In this document: positions 7,292 to 16,400 of the stretch, piece after piece | Layout: every line of letters begins with the position of its first letter | Position numbering within the stretch: position 1 is the stretch's first letter | Assembly: GCA_964538505.1 (NCBI GenBank) | Contig: CAZIDY010000010.1 | Span: 1-64,000, forward strand | DNA: 64,000 nt | Origin: Zeimonas sp964538505 | GTDB lineage: Bacteria > Pseudomonadota > Gammaproteobacteria > Burkholderiales > Burkholderiaceae_E | Reading direction: 5' to 3' | The notes under the pieces: generated by a model | What the model saw: the letters and a program-made list of their open reading frames with translations, nothing else | Database searches by the model: none | What the model was told of the DNA's origin: nothing | Translations under genes and position numbers: made by a program

Positions 7292-8314
7292 TCAATCGAT
7301 GTGGTGGTAGTTGCGGAACCAGTCGACGAAGGCGCGCAGGCCCGTCTCGAGCGGCGTCGCCGGCTCGAAGCCGGTGAGTCGTTGCAGCTTCGACGTGTCG
7401 GAATACGTGCGTTCGACGTCGCCCGGCTGCATGCCCAGCTCGTTGCGCTGCGCGCTGCGACCGGTGATGCGCTCGAGCAGCGCGATCAGCTCGTTCACGC
7501 TCACCGGATCGCTGCGGCCGAGGTTGACGACCTCGAAGGGTGCCCAGCTGGTGTCGGGCGAGCCTGCGTTCCAGTCGTCGGGATCGGACGAGCTGACCGG
7601 CAACCGCGGCGAGTCGAGCAGGCGCAGCGTAGCCTCGACCGCGTCGTCGACGTAGGTGAAGTCGCGCGAGAGTTTGCCGCCCGCATAGACGTCGATCGGC
7701 CTGCCGCGCAGCAGCGCGTCGGTGAACTTCCAGATCGCCATGTCGGGCCTGCCCCACGGACCGTACACGGTGAAATAGCGCAGCGCCGTCACCGGCAGCG
7801 CGAACAGATGCGCGTAGCTGTGCGCCATCAGCTCGTTCGCACGCTTGGTCGCCGCGTAGAGGCTCACCGGATGATCGACGGGGTCGGCCTCGGAGAACGG
7901 CACCTCTCGGTTCGCGCCGTAGACGCTCGAGCTGCTGGCGAACACGAGATGCTGCACTTCGAGCCGGCGGCAGGCCTCGAGCATCACGGTGGTGCCGGTG
8001 AGGTTGCTGTCGGAGTAGGCCATCGGGTTCGTGAGCGCGTAGCGCACGCCGGCCTGCGCGGCGAGGTGCACGACGCGCTGCGGGCGATGTCGGTCGAAGA
8101 GCGCGTCGATCGCTGCACGGTCTGCGATGTCGGCTTCGTGGAACGTGAAGCGTGCGTGCGTGCGCAACTGCGACAGGCGCGCGTGCTTGAGTGCAGGGTC
8201 GTAGTAATCGTTCAGGTTGTCGATGCCGACGACGGTCTCGCCGCGCTCGAGCAGGCGGCGGGAGACGTGCATGCCGATGAAGCCGGCGGCGCCGGTGACG
8301 AGGATGGGGGGCAT
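7292..8314 (-). CDS. NAD-dependent UDP-glucuronate 4-epimerase
   Basis: A short-chain dehydrogenase/epimerase of 340 residues. TGAAGFIGMHVSRRLLERG is the NAD-binding motif. DNLNDYYDPALK near residue 35 is typical of UDP-glucuronate epimerases. SSSSVYG near 126 and YAATKRANE near 151 give the Ser and Tyr-x3-Lys catalytic residues. It would make UDP-galacturonate from the product of ugd, encoded five bases downstream; the two are surely co-transcribed. Another 4-epimerase substrate remains possible. Confidence 0.9.
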   Translation of the reverse strand: MPPILVTGAAGFIGMHVSRRLLERGETVVGIDNLNDYYDPALKHARLSQLRTHARFTFHEADIADRAAIDALFDRHRPQRVVHLAAQAGVRYALTNPMAYSDSNLTGTTVMLEACRRLEVQHLVFASSSSVYGANREVPFSEADPVDHPVSLYAATKRANELMAHSYAHLFALPVTALRYFTVYGPWGRPDMAIWKFTDALLRGRPIDVYAGGKLSRDFTYVDDAVEATLRLLDSPRLPVSSSDPDDWNAGSPDTSWAPFEVVNLGRSDPVSVNELIALLERITGRSAQRNELGMQPGDVERTYSDTSKLQRLTGFEPATPLETGLRAFVDWFRNYHHID

Positions 8315-8507
8315 TTCAGCGTGGGTTGGGGCGCTTGCGCGTCTTTACCCTGCACGTGCGCGCGGCTCCGCGCCTGCGCTGCTCATAAGCGCGCGAAACG
8401 CTGTGCTTCGCAGCGTTTTGCGTCGAGAGAGCGGTTGTCCCGCCGGGAATGCTGTAATTCACAGCGAAACGACGCGCGAGTCCTGCCGACAGGGCTGGGA
8501 CGACACA

Positions 8508-8624
8508 CTCACCGTCTTCCTCCACCTTTGCTCTTGCGATGAGCGCCGGGTCGCGCCGGATCCTCTCGGCGACGAGCCGATGCATTGCCAGGCTGCGGGC
8601 ATCGATCTCCTGATGCGTTCTCAT
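8508..8624 (-). pseudogene. N-terminal fragment of a small protein associated with nucleotidyltransferase loci
   Basis: From the ATG at 8624, about 35 residues beginning MRTHQEIDARSLAMHRLVAE and continuing to RRDPALIAR look protein-like. To my recollection they match the start of a roughly 100-residue family often found beside nucleotidyltransferase or TA genes. After that the frame loses character, so I read it as a 3'-truncated remnant. Confidence 0.4.
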
Positions 8625-8662
8625 CGGCCGTCCAATCTCCAAACGATTCCGTAGGAGCGCAC

Positions 8663-8742
8663 AGTTCGGGCTACAAATCGTAGCGATTCGAATCGTGGAA
8701 TCGATTCCACGACGATACTCGCATCATTTTGTAGTCCGACTT
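8663..8742 (+). repeat. 80-nt REP-like palindrome, copy A
   Basis: Imperfect palindrome centred on GTGGAATCGATTCCAC. Outer arms GGGCTACAAA and TTTTGTAGTCC pair with each other. GTAG begins 17 nt in from the left end, at 8680-8683. The same 80-nt layout and GTAG offset recur at 29108, 44415 and 45849. Copy A has diverged most between core and arms. It lies between the epimerase remnant region and a MazEF pair. Confidence 0.8.
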
Positions 8743-8892
8743 GTGACGGATCCTGTCGGCAGACGGCGCGAGCAGCTTGCTTTGCCCTGAGCGTGCCTGC
8801 CTGCCTCCAGCGTACCCAAGGTGCAATTGCCGGTCCTTGGCGCGCCTGCCTGCCCGTCAACGGTGCACCGTGGCAACGCCTCCGCCTCGTAA

Positions 8893-9222
8893 TCACGCAA
8901 TCCCCAGAAAAACCGCCAACGCGCGATTGATGCTCAGCATCCGGCTTTCGTCGATCGTTCCGATGACGCCGCCGACCTTCTCCCGTCGCACCGTGTGGAT
9001 CTTGTCGACCATCGCCTGCGACGGTAACCGAAGCCCGGTCCAGGCGTCGGAAGGCAGGTCGACGCGGAACGCGGGCGCATCCCGCAGGTCACTGGTAATC
9101 GGCAGAACGGTCAGCGACGGATGCTCGTCGAACAGATCCGACTGGATGACGACAGCGGGGCGCGGTTTTCCGCAATCTCCGGTGACCGCAACCCGAACGA
9201 CGTCGCCACGCTTCACTGCCAC
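8893..9222 (-). CDS. MazF/PemK-family toxin
   Basis: A 109-residue protein with the canonical MazF layout: VKRGDVVRVAVTGDCGKPRPAVVIQSD from the start, then TVLPITSDL near residue 37. KIHTVRREKVGGVIGTID near 75 carries family-conserved basic residues. It is predicted to be a sequence-specific mRNA endonuclease. The start overlaps the antitoxin end by ten bases. It looks intact. Confidence 0.9.
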   Translation of the reverse strand: MAVKRGDVVRVAVTGDCGKPRPAVVIQSDLFDEHPSLTVLPITSDLRDAPAFRVDLPSDAWTGLRLPSQAMVDKIHTVRREKVGGVIGTIDESRMLSINRALAVFLGIA

Positions 9223-9422
9223 CCATCCGTATCAGCGACCTGCTCGAGCCAGTCGAGAATCTCCTCTTCCTGGCGATCACCTCTCAGCGAGCGTGATTGA
9301 CGCCGGCACTCTTCCATAAAAGCACGATCGCGCGTGTCCGGAACCCACAGTTGAACGGGCCGCAGACCCGCTGCGCGCAGCGCTTCCCGGTGGCGACGTA
9401 CACGATCGACGCTGGAACTCAT
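9213..9422 (-). CDS. MazE-like antitoxin (DUF3018 type)
   Basis: A 69-residue protein. RVRRHREALRAAGLRPVQLWVPDTR is the signature of the DUF3018 antitoxin family that pairs with MazF-type toxins. The acidic C-terminus (EEEILDWLEQVAD) would mask the toxin. It is encoded directly before the toxin with overlap. A strong palindrome 11 bp upstream is a likely operator. Confidence 0.88.
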   Translation of the reverse strand: MSSSVDRVRRHREALRAAGLRPVQLWVPDTRDRAFMEECRRQSRSLRGDRQEEEILDWLEQVADTDGWQ

Positions 9423-9432
9423 GTGCGGCCCC

Positions 9433-9460
9433 GATAGAGCGTTACATGTAACATTCTATC
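9433..9460. promoter_or_regulatory. Palindrome, probable MazEF operator
   Basis: The perfect 12-bp palindrome GTTACATGTAAC sits inside a wider symmetry, GATAGA on the left and TCTATC on the right. It lies 11 bp upstream of the antitoxin ATG and 8 bp from the pyrX stop. TA autorepression is the likely role. Confidence 0.62.
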
Positions 9461-9467
9461 GCGTAAG

Positions 9468-10775
9468 TCAAACCCCGTCGATCGACCTCTGAGCGTAGGC
9501 CATCCGCCCTTCCACAACCGTCGCCCGCACCCGCCCCAGAACCTCGTAGCCCAGATACGGCGTGTGCTGACTCTGGCTGAGCAGCGTCTCGCGCGACACC
9601 TTCCAGTGCGCCTGCGGATCGAACACGCACAGGTCCGCCGGCATGCCGATGGCAACGCTTCCGGCCGACTCCCCGATCCCCAGCACCCGCGCCGAGCACT
9701 GCGTCACCTTCGCCAGTGCCGAACGCAGCTCCGTCTTTGTCTCGCGCGCCCACAGCAGCGTAAGCGGCAGCAGCAGCTCGAGCCCCGTCACACCCGGCTC
9801 CGCCTCGGCGAAGGGCAACTGCTTCGCGTCGTCGTCCACCGGCGTGTGGTCGGAGCAGATGGCATCGATCGTGCCGTCGGCGAGCCCCATCCGGATCGCG
9901 TCGCGGTCGCCTGCAGCACGAAACGGCGGGTCGACCCGGTAATGACTGTCGAAGTGACCGATGTCGACGTCGATCAGGTGCACGTGATGCACCGACACAT
10001 CGGCCGTCACCGGCAGGCCCTCGGCTTTCGCACGACGCACGAGCTCGACACCGGCCGCCGACGAGAGCCGGCACAGGTGCACCCGGCAACCCGTATCGCG
10101 CACGAGATCGAGAATCGTATGGACCGCGATCGTTTCGGCAACGACCGGGATGCCCGACAGGCCGAGCCGCGCAGCGACTACACCCGCGTGCGCAACACCA
10201 CCGCGTGCGAGATGCGGATCCTGTGGCTGCACCCAGACGGTGTAGCCGAAGGTGTTCGCATACTGCATCGCCCGCTGCAGCACCTGCGTGTCGAGCACCG
10301 GCGCGAGCGCCTGCGAGAAACCGACGCAACCGGCTTCGGCGAGCTGCGCCATCTCGGTGATCACCTCGCCGGCCAGGCGAATCGTGAGCGCGCCGAGCGG
10401 ATACAGATGCGCGAGGTCGAGACCGCGCGCGCGGTGCTTGAGCATCTCGACGAGTCCGGGCTCGTCGAGCGGCGGGTCGGTGTCCGGGGGGCACGACAGC
10501 GACGTGATGCCGCCGGCGACCGCTGCGTGCATCTCCGATTCGAGCGTCGCGCGATACTCGAAGCCGGGCTCGCGCAGACGTGCAGCGAGATCGACGAGCC
10601 CGGGCGCGACGACGAGGCCGCGTGCATCGACTGTGCGATCGGCGCGGAAGCCGTCGGGCGCAGGGCCGATGCCGACGATGCGTCCGTCGGCAACATGCAC
10701 GTCGGCGACGCGATCGAGCCCGGAGGCCGGGTCGATCACGCGCCCGTGGACGATCGACAGACGGCCGGCATTCAT
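9468..10775 (-). CDS. pyrX: Dihydroorotase-like protein lacking the HxH motif (pseudo-dihydroorotase)
   Basis: A 435-residue amidohydrolase of the dihydroorotase family, encoded directly after pyrB with a four-base overlap (ATGA). Active enzymes have a metal-binding D-x-H-x-H-x-R-E-P-G motif. Here it reads DLAARLREPG near residue 60, so both His ligands are missing. Later SDHTP near 300 is kept. In Pseudomonas such a protein is required for assembly of aspartate transcarbamoylase but has no activity. I infer the same structural role, so the working dihydroorotase should be elsewhere in the genome. Confidence 0.88.
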   Translation of the reverse strand: MNAGRLSIVHGRVIDPASGLDRVADVHVADGRIVGIGPAPDGFRADRTVDARGLVVAPGLVDLAARLREPGFEYRATLESEMHAAVAGGITSLSCPPDTDPPLDEPGLVEMLKHRARGLDLAHLYPLGALTIRLAGEVITEMAQLAEAGCVGFSQALAPVLDTQVLQRAMQYANTFGYTVWVQPQDPHLARGGVAHAGVVAARLGLSGIPVVAETIAVHTILDLVRDTGCRVHLCRLSSAAGVELVRRAKAEGLPVTADVSVHHVHLIDVDIGHFDSHYRVDPPFRAAGDRDAIRMGLADGTIDAICSDHTPVDDDAKQLPFAEAEPGVTGLELLLPLTLLWARETKTELRSALAKVTQCSARVLGIGESAGSVAIGMPADLCVFDPQAHWKVSRETLLSQSQHTPYLGYEVLGRVRATVVEGRMAYAQRSIDGV

Positions 10776-11749
10776 TCCTGCGACTGCCCGAGAATGCTCA
10801 TCACCGCCATGCGCACGGCGATGCCGAAGGTGACCTGGTCGAGGATCACCGACTGCGGTCCGTCGGCCACCGCCGACTCGATCTCGACGCCGCGGTTCAT
10901 CGGCCCGGGATGCATCACGATGCAATCGGGCGCGGCGAGCGCGAGCTTCTCCTGCGTGAGCCCATAGTGCTTGAAGTACTCCTGCGCCGACGGCAGCAGC
11001 GCACCGCGCATCCGCTCGTTCTGCAACCGCAGCATGATCACGACATCGGCGCCGCGCAGACCCTCGCGCATGTCGGTGTACACCTTCATGCCGAGGTGCT
11101 CGAGCCCGCCCGGCAGCAGCGTGTGCGGACCGATCGCGCGCACCTCGGGAACGCCGAGCGTGGTGAGCGCGTGAATGTCGGAGCGTGCGACGCGCGAATG
11201 CAGGATGTCACCGACGACCGCCACCGTGAGCTTCGTGAAGTCGCCCTTGTAGTGGCGGATCGTGTACATGTCGAGCAGCCCCTGCGTGGGGTGCGCGTGT
11301 CGCCCGTCGCCCGCATTGATGACGTTCACATGCGGGGCCTGGCCGCGCATGCGCTCGATGTGCTGCGCGATCAGGTAGGGCGCCCCGCTCTGCGCATGAC
11401 GCACGATGAACATGTCGGCGTGCATCGCCATCAGGTTGTCGATCGTGTCGAGCAGCGACTCGCCTTTCGACGTCGACGACGTGTTGATGTTCAGGTTGAT
11501 GACGTCGGCCGACAGGCGCTTGGCTGCGATCTCGAAGGTGGTGCGCGTGCGCGTCGAGTTCTCGAAGAACAGGTTGAACACCGACTTGCCGCGCAGCAGC
11601 GGCACCTTCTTCACTTCGCGGTCGGAGACGCCGACGAAGCTCTCGGCAGTGTCGAGAATGCGGTGGATCAGCTCGCGCGGCAGCCCCTCGATCGTCAGCA
11701 GGTGCCGCAGCTCGCCCTTGTCGTTCAGTTGCGGGTGGCGCATCGGCAT
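10772..11749 (-). CDS. pyrB: Aspartate carbamoyltransferase catalytic subunit
   Basis: Condenses carbamoyl phosphate with aspartate, the committed step of pyrimidine synthesis. The 325 residues include the carbamoyl phosphate motif FFENSTRTRTTFE near residue 58, HPTQGLLD near 155 and MHPGPMNRGVEI near 290. The chosen ATG at 11749 (MPMRHPQL) lies 20 bp after pyrR; a second ATG two codons on is possible. It is followed with overlap by pyrX, consistent with a class A-like ATCase complex. Confidence 0.95.
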   Translation of the reverse strand: MPMRHPQLNDKGELRHLLTIEGLPRELIHRILDTAESFVGVSDREVKKVPLLRGKSVFNLFFENSTRTRTTFEIAAKRLSADVINLNINTSSTSKGESLLDTIDNLMAMHADMFIVRHAQSGAPYLIAQHIERMRGQAPHVNVINAGDGRHAHPTQGLLDMYTIRHYKGDFTKLTVAVVGDILHSRVARSDIHALTTLGVPEVRAIGPHTLLPGGLEHLGMKVYTDMREGLRGADVVIMLRLQNERMRGALLPSAQEYFKHYGLTQEKLALAAPDCIVMHPGPMNRGVEIESAVADGPQSVILDQVTFGIAVRMAVMSILGQSQE

Positions 11750-11769
11750 ATCGGCCTCATTTGCCCCCG

Positions 11770-12264
11770 TCACTCGATCCGCAGCGAGAAGCGGCCCTGC
11801 GCGTCGCGCGCGAAAGCGTAGTTGCGCGGCGCCTGCAGCGGCCAGACGGCCCCGCAATAACGCGCTTCGATCGGCAGCTCGCGCCCGCCGCGATCGAGCA
11901 GCACGGCGAGCTCGATGCGCGCAGGACGGCCGTAGTCGAAAAGCTCGTTCATCGCGGCGCGAACGGTGCGACCGGTGTAGAGGATGTCGTCGACGAGCAC
12001 GATGTCGGCCGCCTCTACCTCGAAAGGCAGCGCCGTGCCCTTCATCTCGCTCGGCAGGCCGCGGCGGCCGTAGTCGTCGCGATGGAAAGCGATCGACAGC
12101 GAGCCGAGTGGTCTTTCGAGCGCGAGATCGCGATGCAGCCTTTCTGCGATCCACGCGCCGCCGCTGTAGATGCCGATCAGCGACACGTCCCGGCCGGCGA
12201 TGCCTTCACGCACGGCGCGCAGCAGTTGCGCATACAGCGCCTCGGCGTCGGGAGTCTCGTTCAT
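11770..12264 (-). CDS. pyrR: PyrR: pyr operon regulator / uracil phosphoribosyltransferase
   Basis: A 164-residue phosphoribosyltransferase-fold protein. The PRPP-binding loop is VLVDDILYTGRTVRAA near residue 88. RGLPSEMKGTALPF near 65 is typical of PyrR. In Gram-positives it attenuates pyr transcription by binding RNA; in betaproteobacteria the regulatory role is less established. It sits directly before pyrB in the expected order. No attenuator hairpin is evident in the 20-bp gap. Confidence 0.93.
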   Translation of the reverse strand: MNETPDAEALYAQLLRAVREGIAGRDVSLIGIYSGGAWIAERLHRDLALERPLGSLSIAFHRDDYGRRGLPSEMKGTALPFEVEAADIVLVDDILYTGRTVRAAMNELFDYGRPARIELAVLLDRGGRELPIEARYCGAVWPLQAPRNYAFARDAQGRFSLRIE

Positions 12265-12283
12265 CCGGGATGGGCAGCGGAGT

Positions 12284-12838
12284 TCAGCGGCGGGACAGGT
12301 ATTGTCGCAGGATTATCGCCGCGGCTTCGGCGTCGTCGGCTTCGGGCTGGGTCGTGCGCCTGCGGCGCTGGCCGGCGCCCGCACGCCTTACAGCGTGCTC
12401 GCCCGGCTCGGCGCGCCTTCTCGCTGCCAGCATCGCGGCCGCCTCCAGGCTCGACCCGCTCTCGTCGACGAGCTCGACCGGCAGTTGAAAGCGCCCGGCG
12501 AGTTGCCGCGCGAAGCGTTCGCAGCGTGCGGCCGTTTCACGGATATTCGATTCATCGGCGGCAGGCGCACTCGCTTCGTCGGGGGCCGACACGGCGGGTG
12601 AGCTCGTCGCGCCCAGAGATGGTGCGACCGCCGCTTCGCCGGAAGGCACTGCGGGCCGTCCGACCACGAGCACATCAGGGCGCCATTGCTCGACGAGCGT
12701 GGAAATCTCCTTCCAGCGCTTCTCGAGCGGCTCGGAGTCGACGATCGCGAGCGCTTCCGCAGTACCGGTGACGGTGTTTCCGACAGCCACGCCGATGCGG
12801 ATGCGACCGAAATCGAATCCGAGCAGCGTCTGCGCCAA
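12284..12838 (-). CDS. ruvX: RuvX/YqgF-family Holliday junction resolvase-like nuclease
   Basis: A 184-residue RNase H-fold protein starting LLGFDFGRIRIGVAVG, the family's metal-site strand. VVGRP near residue 59 is conserved. Typical members have about 140 residues. The extra length is an Ala/Ser/Pro-rich insertion around residues 65-100. The usual D-E-R motif reads VDESGSSLEA, so the Arg is replaced. YqgF is linked to pre-16S rRNA processing in E. coli. Its stop abuts yqgE by one base. Confidence 0.88.
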   Translation of the reverse strand: MAQTLLGFDFGRIRIGVAVGNTVTGTAEALAIVDSEPLEKRWKEISTLVEQWRPDVLVVGRPAVPSGEAAVAPSLGATSSPAVSAPDEASAPAADESNIRETAARCERFARQLAGRFQLPVELVDESGSSLEAAAMLAARRRAEPGEHAVRRAGAGQRRRRTTQPEADDAEAAAIILRQYLSRR

Positions 12839-13408
12839 TCAGGCGTGCCCGGCCGACATCGACAGGAATGCCGGATCAATGCCGAGAAGGCGAAACGCGC
12901 CCGGCAGCCGCTCCTCGATCGGCGTGTCGAAAATGAGCTCGCTCGTCGCCGGAACCGTGAGCCAGGAGTTGTGCGCGATCTCTTCCTCGAGCTGCCCTGG
13001 CCCCCAGCCGGCGTAGCCGAGCGTGACGATCATGCGCTGCGGGCCCGCACCTTCGGCCACCGCCTCGAGCACGTCTTTCGACGAAGTTAGACCGAGGCCG
13101 TCGCCGACGCTGACCGTGGAGTTCCACTCGCCGACCGGTTCGTGCAGCACGAAACCGCGGTCCATCTGCACCGGGCCGCCGAAGAGCACGGGCGACGAGG
13201 CGAGCGGCGCGATCTCGAGCTTCAGGTCGATGCGCTCGAACAGCGTGGCGAGGTCGATCTGCATTGGCCGGTTGATGACGAGGCCGAGCGCGCCCTTCGG
13301 GCTGTGCTCGGCGATGAACACGACGGCCCCGCCGAAGTTCGAGTCGCTCATGCTCGGCATGGCGATCAGGAACTGGTTGGTGAAATCGGCGGGTGCGCTC
13401 GAGGCCAT
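12839..13408 (-). CDS. yqgE: YqgE/AlgH family protein
   Basis: A 189-residue protein of the AlgH/YqgE (DUF179) family. FTNQFLIAMPSMSDSNFGGAVVFIAEH opens the domain. GALGLVINRPM near residue 50, LFGGPVQMDRGFVLH near 85 and GYAGWGPGQLEEEI near 130 are conserved blocks. The biochemical role is unknown. The start MASSAPADF at 13408 is chosen over an upstream start at 13459. It is translated just ahead of ruvX, as in most proteobacteria. Confidence 0.92.
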   Translation of the reverse strand: MASSAPADFTNQFLIAMPSMSDSNFGGAVVFIAEHSPKGALGLVINRPMQIDLATLFERIDLKLEIAPLASSPVLFGGPVQMDRGFVLHEPVGEWNSTVSVGDGLGLTSSKDVLEAVAEGAGPQRMIVTLGYAGWGPGQLEEEIAHNSWLTVPATSELIFDTPIEERLPGAFRLLGIDPAFLSMSAGHA

Positions 13409-13460
13409 CACCGGATTGTAAAGACCTGCCCGAGGGGGCACAACGTCAGCGCGCATCACA

Positions 13461-16400
13461 CTACGAAACCCGGACGCGCTCCTTGCGTGCCTGCACGAAC
13501 GCAGCGAGGTGCGCGAGCAGCTCGTCGTCGCGATACGGCTTGCCCAGATACACGTTCACGCCGAGCGACATCGCGTGGTTGCGGTGCTTGTCGGCCATGC
13601 GCGACGTGATCATCACGATCGGCGTGTCGCGCAACCGGTCGTCTGCACGTACGTTGCGCGTGAGATCGAAGCCGTCCATGCGCGGCATCTCGATGTCGAC
13701 GAGCATCACGTCGGGCTGTCGATCCTGCAGCTGGCGCATCGCATCGACGCCGTCCTTGGCCAGCATCACCTCGTACCCCTCGCGCACGAGCAGCCGCTGC
13801 GTGACCTTGCGAACGGTGAGGGAATCGTCGACGACCATCACGGTGGGCGGCACATCGTCGAGCGTGCGGCGATCGAGGCCGGCGGGTCGCTCGAGCCACA
13901 GATCGCCGAGCACCTGCTGCGCAACGCGCGCGGCGTTGAGGATCAGCACGATCTCGCCATCGGCGAGCACGGTGGCGCCGCCGATGCCCTGCACACGCGC
14001 CACCTGCGCGCCGACGTTCTTGACGACGACTTCCTGGTTGCGGCTGACCGCATCGACGTGCATCGCAAGCCGCAGCGCGCCCGATCGCACCACGACGACC
14101 GGCGACAGGTGCTGTGCGAGCGGACGCGGATCGTCCAGTCCGACGAGCGCGCCGAGGTAATGCAGCGGCACCTGTGCGCCCTGCCATTCGATCGAGCCTT
14201 CGTCGTACGCGGAGGCGAGCGCCTGAGGCTTGAGCTGCAGCACCTGCTCGACGCTCGATGACGGCACCGCGTAGCGCGTGCTGCCGACCGTGACGACGAC
14301 GACCTGCGCGATCGCAAGCGTCAGCGGCAGATGAACGGTAAAGCGCGTGCCCTGCCCGGCTTCCGAATCGATGTCGATGCGCCCGCCGAGGCTCTGCACC
14401 TCGGCGCGCACGACGTCGGTGCCGACACCGCGGCCACTGAGCTCGGTGACCTCGCTCGCCGTCGAAAAACCCGGCGCGAAGATCAGTTCGGAAAGCTCGC
14501 GCTCCGACGGCGACGCATCGGCGGGCACGAGCCCGATGTTGCGCGCACGCGCAAGGATCTTCGCGTAGTCGAGGCCACGTCCGTCGTCCTGGAAGAAGAT
14601 GACGACCTCGTTACCTTCCTGCCGCACTTCGACGCGGATCTCGCCGGTCTCTGCCTTGCCGGCTGCCTGCCGCTCGGCCTGCAGCTCGATACCGTGCGCG
14701 ACCGCGTTGCGCAGCAGGTGCTCGATCGGCGCGACCATCCGCTCGAGGACGCCGCGATCGACCTCGACCGCCGCTCCCCGCAAGTCCATCGACACGCGCT
14801 TGCCGAGCTCCTTCGCCGCCTGGCGCACGACGCGATACAGGCGGTCGGAAATCGTGCCGAACTGCACCATGCGCATGCGCATCAGGTTCTGCTGCAGGTC
14901 GCGCAGCACCTGCGCGTGCCGGACCATGTCCTGCGACGCGACGTCCAGCCCACGCGTCGCGTTCGTCTGCACGGTGGCGACGTCGTTCACCGACTCGGCC
15001 AGCATCCGCGCGAGCTCCTGGAAGCGCGTGTAGCGATCGAACTCGAGCGGGTCGAAGTCGGCCTTCGTTTCCTTCTGCAGCGCGATGCGCGCCTGGATCT
15101 GCGACTCGGCCTGGATCTCGATCTCGCGCAGCTGCGAGCGCAGGCGCCCGACGTTCTCGGTAAGATCCTGCAGCGACAGGCGCAGCGTGCCGAGTTCGTT
15201 CTCGATGCGCGATCGCGCGATCGACACCTCACCGGATTCGTTGAGCGCACGCTCGAGCAGGTCGGCGCGAACACGGACGAGCGAGGGCGCGGCGGGCGGA
15301 GGCGCTGCAGGAGTCGGGGTCGGTGCCGTCGCCAGCGGCGTTGCCGGGGCGGCCGCGGCAGGGACTGCCGGAGGCGCCGCGGATGCGGCTGCAGGAGTCG
15401 CTGCTGGAACAGCGCGCTCCTCCAGCTTCGGCGTCGCCTGCGCGGGCGGGCTTCCGTCCACGTCGACCATCGGCCCCGGGCGCGGCGCGGACGCTTCAGC
15501 CGTTGCCTGAATCGTGCTTTCCGTCGAAACCTCGTCCTCGACCATTGCCGACGACGGCTGTGCAGCAACGGCACTGCGTCCGGGATCACGAATCGCCTCG
15601 AACAACTCGACGACCTGGTCGTGATCGGCGATCAACTCTTCGATCAACGTACCGGGCACGACACTGAGCACGCTCGCCGCCTCGATGCGCGTCTCCATCT
15701 CGTGTACGTGCTGGCCGAGCGTCATCGCGCCGGCCATCCGCGCACTGCCCTTCACCGTGTGCAGGTCGCGCATCAGCTGCTGCGACAACGAACGATCGTC
15801 GGGCGCCGACTGCCATGCGCGCAGGTTCTCGCCGATGCGCGGCAGCTGGTCGCTCGCCTCCTCGACGAAGATCGGCAGCAGGTCGGCGTCGAGCTCCTCT
15901 CCCGATTCGGTAGCGAAGGAGGTCGACGGCTGGCGTGTCACGCGCGGATCCCAACGCGCGCAAAGCGCATGGGCGAGCGCAAAGGCATCCGGTTCCGGAC
16001 GCGGCTCATGGCCGGCCGCGAACTGATGGAGCATGCCTCGCACACGCTCGATCGCGTGCGCGTAGTCGTCGAGGTCATCGCCGGTGATCGCGACGGCCTG
16101 CGCGCGCTGGCGCAGCAGGAAAGTCTCGAGCTGCTCGGCAATTGCATGGACTTCGTCGAGCTGAACGAGCGAAGCGCTGCCTTTCAGCGAATGCATCGCC
16201 CGCTGCGCCGTCTCGGTCGCTCCGCGCACAGGCTGTGCCGTCCACTCGGCCGCGTCCGTGCTCAGCGTCGATACCAGCTCGTCGGCCTCGGTAAGGAAGA
16301 TCTCGTACAGCGAACGGCTGATCGAGCGCTCGCCGATCCAGACCTCGTCGAGCACGGGCTCTGCGGGCTGGACTTCAGGCACGACGAAATGCACATCCTG

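Larger units (their letters stand above)
8315..8892. other. Intergenic region with repeat and gene remnant
   Basis: About 580 bp hold no intact gene. A short gene remnant (8508-8624) and the palindromic repeat at 8663-8742 are listed separately. A stem-loop with 7-bp arms AACGCTG and CAGCGTT, followed by two T residues, lies at 8397-8417. It has no obvious gene to terminate on the plus strand. Confidence 0.5.

Noticed and set aside
8397..8417. Rho-independent terminator
   Set aside because: The hairpin is followed by only a few T residues and no gene ends near it on the matching strand.
10580..11821. Long plus-strand frame opposite pyrX/pyrB/pyrR
   Set aside because: Antisense shadow; the sequence has no recognisable domain and pyr genes on the other strand are complete and overlapping.
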